A stretch of DNA of 64,000 nucleotides from Litoribrevibacter albus (GTDB taxonomy: Bacteria; Pseudomonadota; Gammaproteobacteria; Pseudomonadales; Litoribrevibacteraceae). The position numbers and the translations under genes are program-made. The notes under the pieces were generated by a model, which was not told the origin of the DNA, searched no databases, and saw only the letters and a program-made list of their open reading frames with translations. Location: the NCBI RefSeq assembly GCF_030159995.1, contig NZ_BSNM01000016.1, positions 434,001-498,000 on the forward strand. The letters run 5' to 3'. This document shows, in pieces, positions 44,932 through 54,594 of the stretch. Each line of letters opens with the position of its first letter. Positions within the stretch are counted from its first letter, which is position 1.

Positions 44932-46143
44932 CTATTTTTCCAGCGGGTGCTCAGACAGCTCAACTTCTGTCCAAGGCAAACCGTACTTGTTCAGGTCTTC
45001 CATGAATGGGTCCGGATCAAGTTGTTCCATGTTCCAAACACCTTCTTTCATCCACTTACCTTCGACCATCATTTTCGCGCCGATCATCGCAGGAACACCG
45101 GTGGTGTAAGAAATCGCCTGAGAATTCACTTCTGCATAACAGGCTTCGTGGTCACAGATGTTGTACACGTACACCAACTTCTCTTTGCCATCTTTCGTAC
45201 CGCGAACGATACAACCGATGCAGGTACGGCCTTTGGTGCGTGGACCAAGGCTTGCAGGGTCAGGAAGTACTGACTTCAGGAATTGAAGCGGAATCACTTC
45301 CGTACCTTCGTACATTACAGGCTCGATTGAAGTCATGCCGATGTTTTCCAACACTTCCAGGTGCTTCAGGTAGTTCTCAGAGAAGCTCATCCAGAACTGA
45401 CCTTTCTTGATGGTTGGGAAGTGCTTAGTCAACGACTCCAACTCTTCGTGGTACATACGGTAAATGTTGTAGGTACCCACGCCTTCAGGACAGGTAAACT
45501 CCGCCTTGGTCGACATCGCATCAGTCGGCTGGAAATCACCGTCTTCCCAGTGACGACATTCAGCCGTTACTTCACGGATGTTGATCTCTGGGTTGAAGTT
45601 GGTCGCGAACGGATGACCGTGATCACCACCGTTTACGTCGATGATGTCCAACTGATGCATCTCATCAAAATGATGCTTCGCCATGTGCGCCGTATACACG
45701 TTGGTTACGCCCGGATCAAAGCCCGAACCCAGCAACGCCATCAAACCTTTCTCGCGGAATTTCTCTTGGTACGCCCACTGCCACTTGTATTCAAACTTCG
45801 CTTCTTCAGGCGGCTCATAGTTGGCGGTATCCAAGTAGTGAACGTTCGCTTCCAAACAGGCATCCATGATGTGCAGATCCTGATAAGGTAACGCCACGTT
45901 GATTACCATGAACGGCTGCTCGGCTTTCAACAACGCCGTCAATTCAGGTACGTTGTCCGCGTCCACTTGTGCCGTACGAATGGTTACGCCGGTTTTTTCT
46001 TTCACTTGTTCAGCAATCGCCTGACACTTGGCTTCAGTACGACTCGCCAAAATAATATCTGTAAACACCTCAGATAACTGAGCACACTTGTGGGTAACCA
46101 CACCACCAACGCCACCGGCGCCGATAATCATAACTTTAGCCAT
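44932..46143 (-). CDS. Carboxynorspermidine synthase (saccharopine dehydrogenase family)
   Basis: NADPH-dependent condensation of aspartate semialdehyde with diaminopropane or putrescine to the carboxy(nor)spermidine intermediate. Encodes 403 residues. An N-terminal Rossmann motif 'VMIIGAGGVGGVVTHKCAQ' is followed by 'SRTEAKCQAIAEQV', and the body matches the saccharopine dehydrogenase family ('GFDPGVTNVYTAHMAKHHFDE', 'NGGDHGHPFATNFNPE'). The function follows from its place between speA and nspC. AGGAAC precedes the ATG. Confidence 0.9.
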   Translation of the reverse strand: MAKVMIIGAGGVGGVVTHKCAQLSEVFTDIILASRTEAKCQAIAEQVKEKTGVTIRTAQVDADNVPELTALLKAEQPFMVINVALPYQDLHIMDACLEANVHYLDTANYEPPEEAKFEYKWQWAYQEKFREKGLMALLGSGFDPGVTNVYTAHMAKHHFDEMHQLDIIDVNGGDHGHPFATNFNPEINIREVTAECRHWEDGDFQPTDAMSTKAEFTCPEGVGTYNIYRMYHEELESLTKHFPTIKKGQFWMSFSENYLKHLEVLENIGMTSIEPVMYEGTEVIPLQFLKSVLPDPASLGPRTKGRTCIGCIVRGTKDGKEKLVYVYNICDHEACYAEVNSQAISYTTGVPAMIGAKMMVEGKWMKEGVWNMEQLDPDPFMEDLNKYGLPWTEVELSEHPLEK

Positions 46144-46309
46144 AATAGTTCCTTATCTATCAAGGTCAGACACAGTGTCTCTCATCGAATCATGCCCGAG
46201 TTTCATTTGCATGATTCTATTGATTCTTTCATTACAAAAACAGTTCGTTCTCACGCAGTTTGTTTTCAACAAACCGGGGGATGGTTAAACCGCTTAACCA
46301 TCACGCTCC

Positions 46310-48220
46310 TCAATCGTGCTCGTAGTAGGTGTAGCCATCCAAACTTGCTGAGAAGGCGGACAGAATCTCCTGACGAGTCGCGACACTGATCTTGCCGCCG
46401 CGCACCGCTTTCTCCACGGTATTGCGGAATTTGTCTCGTAATCCACGCGGATCGTACTCTACATAGCTCAATACATCGGCGATGCTGTCACCATGTATCT
46501 CTCGCATAAAATCATAGCTGCCATCGGCATTAATGCGAATACTAACGACGTTGGTGTCACCGAACAGGTTATGCAGGTCACTCAAGGTTTCCTGATACGC
46601 ACCCACCAGGAAAGTACCGATGTAATAATCTTCGCCTTTCTTCAACGGATGCAGCGGTAAGGTTTTACGACCACCAATGAACTGGTCGATCTTACCGTCA
46701 CAGTCGCAGGTTAAATCCGCAAACATCGCTTCACGGGTTGGCATTTCATTCAAACGGTGCACCGGCAACATCGGGAACACCTGTCCAATCGCCCAGGCAT
46801 CCGGCAACGACTGGAAGACACTGAAGTTGCCGTAGTAGATGTCCGCCAAATCTTCGCGAAGGTTGGTCAATTCATCCGGAAGATGCTCAACCCCCGGCGC
46901 CAACGCCTGAACCTGCTGAACGATGTTCAGGAAGTAGTTTTCAGCGGTTGCACGGGTACGCAAATCCACCTGTCCACGGTTGAACAAATGACGAATCTCA
47001 TCACGATAGAAAATCGCGTCGTTGTAACATTCCTGAATGTTTTTGCCGTTGATGCTCTCGGTCACTTCGTAGAGGTTCTTCAACGTCTCGTTAGCGTCCT
47101 CATCCGGCTGTTCAATTACAAATACCGGGTCAAAATGTGCGACATCCAACACGTTGAACAAGAACAAACTCGAATAGGCCACCGTTGCACGACCAGACTC
47201 GGAAATCAGCACCGGATGATCAATCTCCAGCGGGTCCAGGGTCTGCATCACCGCTTCGACGATGTCTATGCAATACTCGTCCAGGGTGTAGTTCTTACTG
47301 TGGGTGCCGCTCTGCTGCGAACCTTCGTAGTCCACCGCCAAACCGCCACCCAAATCCAGGTAGCCCATCGGCGCGCCTTCGTTAATCATGCTGACGTAAT
47401 AACGACACGCTTCCTGAACACCTTTACGAATGTTATGAATGCTTGGTAACTGCGAGCCTAAATGGAAGTGCAACATCCGCAAACAATCGAGCATGTCGGC
47501 GTCTTTCAGCAAATCGATCACTTCCACCAATTGCAGGCTGTTCAAACCGAAGATACTGCGATCGCCACTGTCGTGCTGCCAATGCCCTTCCACAGTTGTG
47601 GATAACTTCACCCGAGTACCGATCATCGGCTTCACACCCAGCTCTCGGCTGCGTTGAACGATCACTTCCACTTCGGTCGGACTTTCCACCACGAAGAAGC
47701 ATTTCCAGCCCAACTGAATAGCGCGAAGACCCAAATCGATAAACTCTTCGTCTTTATAGCCATTACATACGATGTAGCTGTCTTCGTTTTGCAACGATGC
47801 CAGAGCAATGATCAGCTCCGCCTTACTTCCGGCTTCCAGACCATGACTGTAACGGTTACCAAACTGGGCAATTTCTTCCACCACATGGCATTGCTGGTTT
47901 ACTTTAATCGGGAAAACACCGCGATAGGTGTTTTGATATTCCAGCTTTTCAATGGCGGCACGGAAAGCTTCGTTGATTCGACTGATGGAATGATCCAGCA
48001 GGTTCTCAATCCGCAATAGAACAGGCATATGCAGTTCGCGGTCTTTCATACCTTCGATGATGTCCATCAAAGATACGTTAACCTTATGACCATTCACCGG
48101 ACAGGTGATAACAATTTCACCTTGATCCGACACATCAAAATAGCCATTACTCCAATGATTAATACCATAGGTTTCTTTGGCGGTTTCGATGTCCCAATGT
48201 TGCAGTGGTGTGGATTTCAT
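46310..48220 (-). CDS. speA: Biosynthetic arginine decarboxylase
   Basis: PLP-dependent enzyme converting arginine to agmatine. Encodes 636 residues, in the 630-660 range of bacterial SpeA. Present are 'YRGVFPIKVNQQCHVVEEI' with the PLP lysine near 104, 'GLEAGSKAELIIAL', 'LHFHLGSQLPSIHNIRKGV', 'DLGGGLAVDYEG' and the C-terminal 'LVGAYQETLSDLHNLFGDTN'. As first gene of the operon with carboxynorspermidine synthase, nspC and speB it provides agmatine for putrescine and then spermidine or norspermidine. A GGAG sits very close to the ATG, with a second GGAG 12 bases upstream, so initiation may be modest. Confidence 0.95.
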   Translation of the reverse strand: MKSTPLQHWDIETAKETYGINHWSNGYFDVSDQGEIVITCPVNGHKVNVSLMDIIEGMKDRELHMPVLLRIENLLDHSISRINEAFRAAIEKLEYQNTYRGVFPIKVNQQCHVVEEIAQFGNRYSHGLEAGSKAELIIALASLQNEDSYIVCNGYKDEEFIDLGLRAIQLGWKCFFVVESPTEVEVIVQRSRELGVKPMIGTRVKLSTTVEGHWQHDSGDRSIFGLNSLQLVEVIDLLKDADMLDCLRMLHFHLGSQLPSIHNIRKGVQEACRYYVSMINEGAPMGYLDLGGGLAVDYEGSQQSGTHSKNYTLDEYCIDIVEAVMQTLDPLEIDHPVLISESGRATVAYSSLFLFNVLDVAHFDPVFVIEQPDEDANETLKNLYEVTESINGKNIQECYNDAIFYRDEIRHLFNRGQVDLRTRATAENYFLNIVQQVQALAPGVEHLPDELTNLREDLADIYYGNFSVFQSLPDAWAIGQVFPMLPVHRLNEMPTREAMFADLTCDCDGKIDQFIGGRKTLPLHPLKKGEDYYIGTFLVGAYQETLSDLHNLFGDTNVVSIRINADGSYDFMREIHGDSIADVLSYVEYDPRGLRDKFRNTVEKAVRGGKISVATRQEILSAFSASLDGYTYYEHD

Positions 48221-48398
48221 ACTCCAGGCACTCCGAAGTCAGTGGCCTTTTCCAGATCAGTGTAGTCAATCTTGGGTAACTCACATGAACTGGCCATCAG
48301 CACAGAAAATAAGGTCTTTATCGATAGAACAACCTTGTTTTTTTGAAGGGCGGATTCTAGCAGTTTTTACACGCCAGTCGACCAGAATCTACGCTATT

Positions 48399-48674
48399 TT
48401 ACAGCCAATTTAAAACCAGCTGATCTTTCACCGCAAAACGATCAAAATGTCCTTTCACGGTGTCCAATATTTCGTTCAGGTCATGGTCATTTTCGGCCAT
48501 ACAGACAAAGCTCAATGCCTGGCCGTTTGAGGTCATTCGACAAGTGCCCATATCAAACTCGACCAAGCCTTCATTGGCCGACCAAGTGGCTGGCACTCTA
48601 TGGGTAAAGTGTTTACACAATCTATGAATGTATCGTTCTCCAGCTTGAGTGTTCACCACACCTTTCTTATGCAT
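48399..48674 (-). CDS. DUF2218-family protein, siderophore-locus associated
   Basis: A 91-residue soluble protein with the DUF2218 pattern: 'AGERYIHRLCKHFTHRVPATWS' followed by 'GTCRMTSNGQALSFVCMAEND' and a C-terminal 'VKGHFDRFAVKDQLVLNW'. Members are repeatedly found beside siderophore synthesis and uptake genes and are suspected to help process the imported iron complex, without proof. It follows the ABC ATPase gene by 41 bp on the same strand, and AAGGAG precedes its ATG, so it is the last gene of the importer operon. Confidence 0.85.
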   Translation of the reverse strand: MHKKGVVNTQAGERYIHRLCKHFTHRVPATWSANEGLVEFDMGTCRMTSNGQALSFVCMAENDHDLNEILDTVKGHFDRFAVKDQLVLNWL

Positions 48675-48715
48675 TACAAGCTCCTTAAAAGCCCCTTTGT
48701 CTGCTTATCTTCAAA

Positions 48716-49489
48716 TTATCTTGTCAGTGCTCTGTCGGCCAAGACGATTGGAAAGCCTCTGGAACACGCTTCGACACGCCCTCGAATGCCGTAGGCTTGC
48801 TCCAAGTGCTCCGGTGTCAACTCATCAGGACGCACCAACGCCAACACACCTTGCCGGGACAGAATCAGCACGTAATCGCAAAATCGCAATGCCAGATTCA
48901 AGTCGTGACTGGCCACCAAGGCGATGGCACCCGCATTGGCGGTCTCATCACGAATGGCTTCCAACACATTCAATTGCCAGTGGAGATCCAGCGCACTGGT
49001 CGGCTCATCCAACAGCAATAACTTGGGTTGCCGAACCAACACTTGTGCTAAGCCAACCATTTGCCGTTGACCACCGGACATCTCACTGAGGCGCTTTAGC
49101 GCCAGATCCCGAATCCCTAACCGGTCGAAGATACGTTCAATCGATACCTCCACCTGCGCTGCGGTCAAATCCGTTCGAACCGCACGACAGGCACTGAACA
49201 CCACCTCATAAGCCACCAAACTGATGGCTTGAGGCAATGCTTGCGGCAAATACCCGAGCGTACGAATCACGTCCGCTCTGGGCATGGCCGACAGAGTTTG
49301 TTGTTCAAAATAAATATCGCCGGAGTACTTCACCAAACCGGCAAAGGATTTCAGCAAGGTCGATTTACCCACCGCATTTGGCCCAACCACCGCCACTAAC
49401 GAGCCACTCGGCAGCTCAGGCAGATTGATGTCAGAAATGACCCGTTTCGAACCATAGCCAATGTTTAACCCGGAAACCGATAACGTCAT
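48716..49489 (-). CDS. Iron-siderophore ABC transporter ATP-binding protein (FecE/FepC-like)
   Basis: Encodes 257 residues. Walker A 'VVGPNAVGKSTLLKS' near 33-47, the ABC signature 'LSEMSGGQRQMVGLAQ' near 134-149, Walker B 'LLLLDEPTSALDLHWQ' near 157-172 and the switch histidine in 'ALVASHDLNLAL' are all intact. The Walker A has Asn-Ala where many relatives have Asn-Gly, a tolerated change. Its start overlaps the permease stop (ATGA). It energises import through the permease encoded upstream, and the sequence places it in the iron-chelate/cobalamin subfamily. Confidence 0.92.
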   Translation of the reverse strand: MTLSVSGLNIGYGSKRVISDINLPELPSGSLVAVVGPNAVGKSTLLKSFAGLVKYSGDIYFEQQTLSAMPRADVIRTLGYLPQALPQAISLVAYEVVFSACRAVRTDLTAAQVEVSIERIFDRLGIRDLALKRLSEMSGGQRQMVGLAQVLVRQPKLLLLDEPTSALDLHWQLNVLEAIRDETANAGAIALVASHDLNLALRFCDYVLILSRQGVLALVRPDELTPEHLEQAYGIRGRVEACSRGFPIVLADRALTR

Positions 49490-50625
49490 ACCGCTGCCCC
49501 CCGTCCACGACTCATAATCAAGGTGATGAATAACGGAATCCCCACCAGCGCCGTCACAATACCCACAGGTAGAATCACACCCGGCACCAGCGCTTTGGAA
49601 GCGATGGATGATAAAGACAACAGCAAGGCGCCAGCCAAGGCACTGCCCGGCAAGAAGAATCGGTGATCTTCGCCCAACATCATTCGTGCGATGTGCGGCC
49701 CAACCAAACCGATAAAGCCGATTTCCCCCACAAACGCCAAGGCAATGGCCGTTAGCAGGCTCACCCGCAACAGCACCACCAGACGCACCCGCTCAACATT
49801 AATGCCGATGCTGCGCGCCTGATCTTCACCGGTTCGCAAGGCCGTCATCGACCAGATATGGGTCAGGCTCCAGAGTAAACAGATTCCGAACACCGCCGAC
49901 ACAATCGCGACCTTGTCCATACTGGCCCGCGCCAGACTGCCCATCGTCCAGAACACAATCTGTTGAAGCGAACTGGCATCAGCCACGAACTGCAATAAGC
50001 CGACAATGGCGTTCAAACCAAACATCAAGGCGATGCCGAATAACACCACGGTGTGGATACTTGCCCCTAAGCTTCGGGACAACACCAAAATCAGGATCGA
50101 CGCAGCAGACGCAAAGACAAAGGCCGAGGCCGGCAGCAACACCGTGAAGCTCAACCCCAACCAGGACAAATCCAACACAATCGCTAACGACGCGCCCAAG
50201 GTTGCCGCCGCCCCGACGCCCAAGGTAAATGGGCTGGCCAGCGGGTTATTTAATACCGTCTGCATCTCGGCACCAGCCAAGCCTAAACAGGCACCCACCA
50301 CCAACGCCATCAAGGCGTAAGGCAGACGCACATCCCAGATAATCACATCCGTAGTTGCATCATTACTGCCCGCAATCAGCCCCTGAATCACATCCACAAA
50401 CGACAATTCGGCAGGGCCGGTGGCGATATCCGTCACCAGAGACATCACAGTGGCGATCACCAACACTGCCAATAGCAGCAGGCGTTTCCAGATAAATTGT
50501 CGATATTCGCCTGACAGGCTTTTTCCTTCAGAACGACTAGAGGGATTCCCGGCGTTATCCACACCGCTGCCGGGCTGAGTACGTGTCATATCAAGCTGTT
50601 CAGCCATATCCAGTTGCTCGCTCAT
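49486..50625 (-). CDS. Iron-siderophore ABC transporter permease (FecCD family)
   Basis: Encodes 379 residues with about ten transmembrane segments of the FecCD fold. Signatures include 'RLPYALMALVVGACLGLAGAEMQTVLNNPLASPFTLGVGAAATLGA' (about 108-153) and 'GEIGFIGLVGPHIARMMLGEDHR' (about 296-318). A single permease gene implies a homodimeric channel. The first 45 residues are a hydrophilic extension not needed by the family, so a later start is possible; the ATG used overlaps the binding-protein stop (ATGA), which supports it. It is the middle gene of the binding protein-permease-ATPase-DUF2218 operon. Confidence 0.92.
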   Translation of the reverse strand: MSEQLDMAEQLDMTRTQPGSGVDNAGNPSSRSEGKSLSGEYRQFIWKRLLLLAVLVIATVMSLVTDIATGPAELSFVDVIQGLIAGSNDATTDVIIWDVRLPYALMALVVGACLGLAGAEMQTVLNNPLASPFTLGVGAAATLGASLAIVLDLSWLGLSFTVLLPASAFVFASAASILILVLSRSLGASIHTVVLFGIALMFGLNAIVGLLQFVADASSLQQIVFWTMGSLARASMDKVAIVSAVFGICLLWSLTHIWSMTALRTGEDQARSIGINVERVRLVVLLRVSLLTAIALAFVGEIGFIGLVGPHIARMMLGEDHRFFLPGSALAGALLLSLSSIASKALVPGVILPVGIVTALVGIPLFITLIMSRGRGAAV

Positions 50626-51890
50626 TGCATGGCTCCCTGTTTGACACCCACTCGCGCATGACGAGCAAAAGAAGTGGTTTCAGTAGCCTGCGTATCCAGA
50701 CTGATCCAGTAAGTGCCTTCCAAGGGTACAGGTTGAAAACGCTCGAACAGTTCCGCCATCGTCGCCTGCGGATCTAAGGACGAAAAGGTTTCCGGATACA
50801 ACCATTTGGCAAACGCCTGCACCGCCACCACATTCATCGGGGTGTTATAGAAATGATGCCAAATGGCAAACGCCTTACCTTCTTTGACAGCCCGAAGCTG
50901 CCTTACACCACGGGAATTGGCCGCCGATAACGCATTCTGGAACGACAATCGCGCCACGTCTTCTGAGACACCTGCGCCCAACACGATATAAGGCGGAATG
51001 TTATCCACCGCCGGATTAAGATCCGCCGCTCGCCAGGTGTCGGTGGAACCGATGGCGGTGGCGATATAGACATCCGGCTGAATGGTTAACAGATACTCCA
51101 TATTCATCACACCTGCCGCGCCCGGCACAATGGCCTGAGCCACATTGTTGGCTTCCACCGAATTCGCAAACGACGCCATCATGCCCTTCACCATAGTTTC
51201 ACAACACAAATCCTGCAGCCCCACCCGACTGTGGATAAACACACTGGGCGACGAATCTGCGTGCTGCTGTTTGCGCTGCGCCAAACCGTCGTAAACCCGT
51301 TGCAGTTGAGCCTGATAGAAAGTATTAAATTCAGCAGCTTGTTGTTCACGCCCCATCACCTTACCCAGCAAGGTCATGCTTTTCGGGGTATTCGTCAGAG
51401 GATCACGACGGAAATCCACAAACACAATCGCCACCCCTGCCCGTTCCAACTGACGAATCACATGAGCGTGACGCGCTGTTGGCCCATGCCCTTCCAAACC
51501 AAAAATCGCCACATCCGCATTCAAAGTCAGAACCTGCTCAACGCTGAACGAATCGGCGGAGGTATGACCAATCTGCGGAATACCGTCAATTTCTGGAAAC
51601 TTGCTACGATATTGTCGATAACTTCCAGGATCTGTCTGTTTAAAGTCTGCCAACATACCTACAATTTTCGAGATCGGTTGTTCGTCCAATATCGCTAAAG
51701 CCGGAATGTACCGGCTTTCCCCTAAAATAATTCGATTCACCTTGGCGGGAAGACTGACCTCACGCCCTGCCAAATCGGTAATACGCTGTATTTCTCCGGC
51801 CCATACAGAAGCGGTAGTCAGTAAAAGTACCAACACCCTGACGCCACTTCGCAGAAACGTCAGCTTCATGCGGTTCAACAAAGTATTCAT
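50622..51890 (-). CDS. Iron-siderophore ABC transporter substrate-binding protein
   Basis: Encodes 422 residues with a signal peptide (about residues 10-31, ending SVWAG). The mature part starts with the periplasmic-binding pattern 'IQRITDLAGREVSLPAKVNRIILGESRYIPALAIL' and has the usual long helix linking two lobes. It is longer than FecB/BtuF-type proteins, with a Trp/Tyr-rich C-terminal region ('AIWHHFYNTPMNVVAVQAFAKWLYPE') often seen in bacterial iron-chelate binders. It lies downstream of the TonB receptor gene on the same strand but 394 bp away, across a strongly structured intergenic region. Confidence 0.88.
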   Translation of the reverse strand: MNTLLNRMKLTFLRSGVRVLVLLLTTASVWAGEIQRITDLAGREVSLPAKVNRIILGESRYIPALAILDEQPISKIVGMLADFKQTDPGSYRQYRSKFPEIDGIPQIGHTSADSFSVEQVLTLNADVAIFGLEGHGPTARHAHVIRQLERAGVAIVFVDFRRDPLTNTPKSMTLLGKVMGREQQAAEFNTFYQAQLQRVYDGLAQRKQQHADSSPSVFIHSRVGLQDLCCETMVKGMMASFANSVEANNVAQAIVPGAAGVMNMEYLLTIQPDVYIATAIGSTDTWRAADLNPAVDNIPPYIVLGAGVSEDVARLSFQNALSAANSRGVRQLRAVKEGKAFAIWHHFYNTPMNVVAVQAFAKWLYPETFSSLDPQATMAELFERFQPVPLEGTYWISLDTQATETTSFARHARVGVKQGAMQ

Positions 51891-52284
51891 CGTTCTATCT
51901 CATTTATTCATCATCACGGGATACCACTCTCATCAATAAAGTGGCGTTCGCAGCGTTTAATCCTGCTCTGCTAAGGCTTGCTGCGTAGCATCTTCGGGTC
52001 GCCGTTTTAGTAGTTTTATAGATACCATCCTTGGTATAACGGTCTGTATCACTCTTATTCAGAGTTCCCCAAGCCCTGATTCATCCTGATCAGGGATGCA
52101 CTTACTCGTTGGACGTGTTAGTCAAACACCTGCTCCTTAGAACACTTACCTAAGGAGATAATCGCTCCCGAGGGAGCAACAAGAAGTGGTTCTTGAATGG
52201 AGGAAACCCCACCACCTGTTGTTGCCCGCCCCGACAACGAATTCTGCCCAGAGCTACGATCTTTAATACACAGATCGTCTCGTT
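51891..52284 (-). ncRNA. Hairpin-rich leader region upstream of the importer operon
   Basis: Perfect short stems follow one another: 51924/51944 (CCACT), 52022-52037 (ATACCA), 52051-52065 (ACTCT), 52074-52095 (CCCTGAT), 52133-52157 (CTCCTTAG), 52164-52177 (GCTCCC), 52181-52194 (AAGAA) and 52256-52278 (ACGATCT). No gene is seen. It is probably a structured 5' leader or processed intercistronic RNA between the receptor and importer genes. It matches no riboswitch class that I can recognise. Confidence 0.4.
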
Positions 52285-54300
52285 CTAGATTCGTAGCGCT
52301 GCAGTTACACGGATATCACGACCCGCTTCCGGAGAGCCCACAATGGATTCATAACCGGTGCCAGAGGTTAGATTTTCAACACTGGTGTGATCCAGATATT
52401 GCTTATCAAACAGGTTCTTTACGGTAAACGTCAGAGAGAAGTCTTCGTCGGAGGTAGGCAACCAACGAGCATAAAGATCATGAACACCGTATCCCGGCTT
52501 ACTTGGTTTAAGCGGTTCACCTGCGTCATCATCCAGCTCAATGTCGATATCATGAATGCCTTTCACGTACTCAGCCGTCCAACCCAGCATCAAATCGTGA
52601 TTCACTTCGTAAGAGACGTCAGTCACCAGGGTGTCGCCTTTGGATGCTGCAGTTGATCCGTGAATATAACGGGTGGTGGTGACATCATCGGCTTCGGTAT
52701 CGGCACTGTGGTAACTGATCATCGCAGTCAGGCGATCCCACACGTAATCCGCTTTCACGTAGTAACCGATCGTTTCGATGTCATCTTCAAGGTTCTCGCT
52801 GACACGGGACCAAGGGAACACACCACCAATCGGGTTGTGAATCTCATGCTTGTAAACACCCGCTGCCAAACCAAAGCTGCCCATTGAGAAGTCCATGCCT
52901 AACTCAATGTTTTTAGATTCTTCAGCGTCCAGATCGGCGGCGTTGGACGAAGACGACAACTTGAAGGAGTCCTTCACTTCAGGCCCACGGAAGGCTTCGG
53001 CATAGCCCAGACTGAAACTTAAATAGTCCGTTACATCGTAATTCGCACTGATGTTCGGGCTGAACTTATTGTCATTGAAATCCTGATCGTTCACATCCTC
53101 TAACTCGTAGTCGTCGTAACGAACACCTGCGGATACGGTCAGGTCATGAGTGACTTCGACCACGTTCTGTAAGAACAAGCCTCTGACCCGGCCATTCTCT
53201 TCAAAGTGAGGATTCGCAAAGTCCACATCGTTCAGATAACTCTTATCATCACGATAATTCAGACCATAAATCATCTTGATATTGCGGATGCGACTGATGT
53301 TCTGAACCGTAGCGCCGTAAGTCTCCACCGCACCATCGTACGACGTACCACGGAACTCACGTTCTTGTTCATTGGCGGTGTTATACAAGTTCACTGACAA
53401 ATCCACCATGTCATCTGAACTTGGGTTGTATTGATAATTCAGAATGGCGGTATCTCGCCAGCCCTGCGTTGGTTCCGGCACATTACGGGCACTGGCAATC
53501 AGATCCGGCTTATACAGGATGTCGCCATCTTCTTTTAACTTCTCATAGCTGACCGACAATTTCTGCGCGTCTGACAAGTTCGTAACCAGTTTCACATAAC
53601 CCAAACGCTGACCGGATTCTGAACCTTTGATTTCATCACCGTTGCCATCCTCTGCGTTCTCATGCTCCGCCCGTACAAAGCTCGCCAGGATGCTCATGGT
53701 GTCCGTCTCGTCTCGACCAAACACCGACACCGTGGTTTTGAAGCCCTCGGTGTTGCTGTAGTAAGTCCCTTTTACTAACGCACCCGCCGTTTCACCGTCA
53801 CGCAGTAAGTCGCTTGGATCTTTGGTTACGAAACGAACGGCACCGCCCAATGCACCAAAACCTGCGGAGGCATTACCTGCGCCCGCCTCGACTTCCACTT
53901 GTTTCAACAAGTCAGGCTCAACCGCCACCCGACCAGAGTGGTGAAAGGCAGAGCCGGCTTGCTCCGCGCCATCCACCGAGATGTTCAACGCATCTTCACC
54001 GATATTACGAAGATACAGCTTTTGCCCCATGCCGACAGAACCACCCGCGTTGATTTGAGGATCAAGCTGGAAGATTTCACCAAGATTCGACGCCGTGGTT
54101 TTTTCCAGGTCTTCCGCCGTAATGAGACTGTCGATGCCACCGGTCGCCTGACCTTTCACCTCGATCATCACAGTCTTGTGATCGTCTTGTTGAGACTCTG
54201 CTTCTGACGCAACCGCTGCCTGATGAGCCATCGCAGCAGCAACCGATACTGCCAATAAACTGAGTTTATTCTTCGTTGTTGTCTGTACTCGCTGGAACAT
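52285..54300 (-). CDS. TonB-dependent outer-membrane siderophore receptor
   Basis: Encodes 671 residues with a signal peptide (about residues 1-31). A plug domain follows ('GGIDSLITAEDLEKTTASNLGEIFQLDPQINAGG', then 'LYLRNIGEDALNISVDGAEQAGSAFHHSGRVAVEPDLLKQVEVEAGAG'). Then comes a 22-strand barrel ending in 'FDKQYLDHTS...DIRVTAALRI', with a typical C-terminal aromatic/charged strand pattern. Exact ligand unknown. An almost perfect Fur box lies 11-29 bp upstream of the start codon, and AGGTAAAG precedes it. The importer operon is downstream on the same strand and an NIS siderophore synthetase lies further along, so the ligand is probably an own carboxylate/hydroxamate-type siderophore. Confidence 0.93.
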   Translation of the reverse strand: MFQRVQTTTKNKLSLLAVSVAAAMAHQAAVASEAESQQDDHKTVMIEVKGQATGGIDSLITAEDLEKTTASNLGEIFQLDPQINAGGSVGMGQKLYLRNIGEDALNISVDGAEQAGSAFHHSGRVAVEPDLLKQVEVEAGAGNASAGFGALGGAVRFVTKDPSDLLRDGETAGALVKGTYYSNTEGFKTTVSVFGRDETDTMSILASFVRAEHENAEDGNGDEIKGSESGQRLGYVKLVTNLSDAQKLSVSYEKLKEDGDILYKPDLIASARNVPEPTQGWRDTAILNYQYNPSSDDMVDLSVNLYNTANEQEREFRGTSYDGAVETYGATVQNISRIRNIKMIYGLNYRDDKSYLNDVDFANPHFEENGRVRGLFLQNVVEVTHDLTVSAGVRYDDYELEDVNDQDFNDNKFSPNISANYDVTDYLSFSLGYAEAFRGPEVKDSFKLSSSSNAADLDAEESKNIELGMDFSMGSFGLAAGVYKHEIHNPIGGVFPWSRVSENLEDDIETIGYYVKADYVWDRLTAMISYHSADTEADDVTTTRYIHGSTAASKGDTLVTDVSYEVNHDLMLGWTAEYVKGIHDIDIELDDDAGEPLKPSKPGYGVHDLYARWLPTSDEDFSLTFTVKNLFDKQYLDHTSVENLTSGTGYESIVGSPEAGRDIRVTAALRI

Positions 54301-54310
54301 GCTTTACCTC

Positions 54311-54329
54311 GTTAATGATAATAATTATC
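54311..54329 (-). promoter_or_regulatory. Fur box upstream of the TonB receptor gene
   Basis: gttaatgataataattatc matches the 19-bp consensus gataatgataatcattatc at 17 positions and lies immediately upstream of the receptor start. Iron repression through Fur is expected. Confidence 0.85.
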
Positions 54330-54557
54330 AATTGAGAGGCATTATTAATAAATCAGAAAAAAAGTGAACAACTTTTACAACTGTTACTTTTCGGTTACAT
54401 GGTTTGATGGAGGGAAGATAGGCGTGTTTGGGAGCTGGTGACTGTTGTTTCAGCGTCTTGAGGGGATTGATACAAGAATCGGCAGTAGTTCCACTAAGAA
54501 AACAGAAACAGTTGATAGAACATTGGGTTCTAACCTTGGAGAGGCCTTCAGGTTTTT

Positions 54558-54592
54558 GCGCCTTAACAACCCCTCGGTCATATAAATGTTAT
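54558..54592. repeat. REP-like 35-bp element, copy 1
   Basis: gcgccttaacaaccc...cggtcatataaatgttat is nearly identical to the element at 55923-55956 (three substitutions and one extra base around the centre) and in the same orientation. It follows the stop codon of the small partner gene of the Tse2-like toxin. The two copies flank the toxin pair and the transposase remnant. Confidence 0.75.
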
Positions 54593-54594
54593 AA

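Noticed and set aside
51891..52284. Cobalamin riboswitch between the TonB receptor and importer genes
   Set aside because: The genomic setting invites it, and a GACCCGAAGATGC stretch looks faintly similar, but the conserved core segments (GGTG...CCG and CCCGCAACTG) are absent on both strands.
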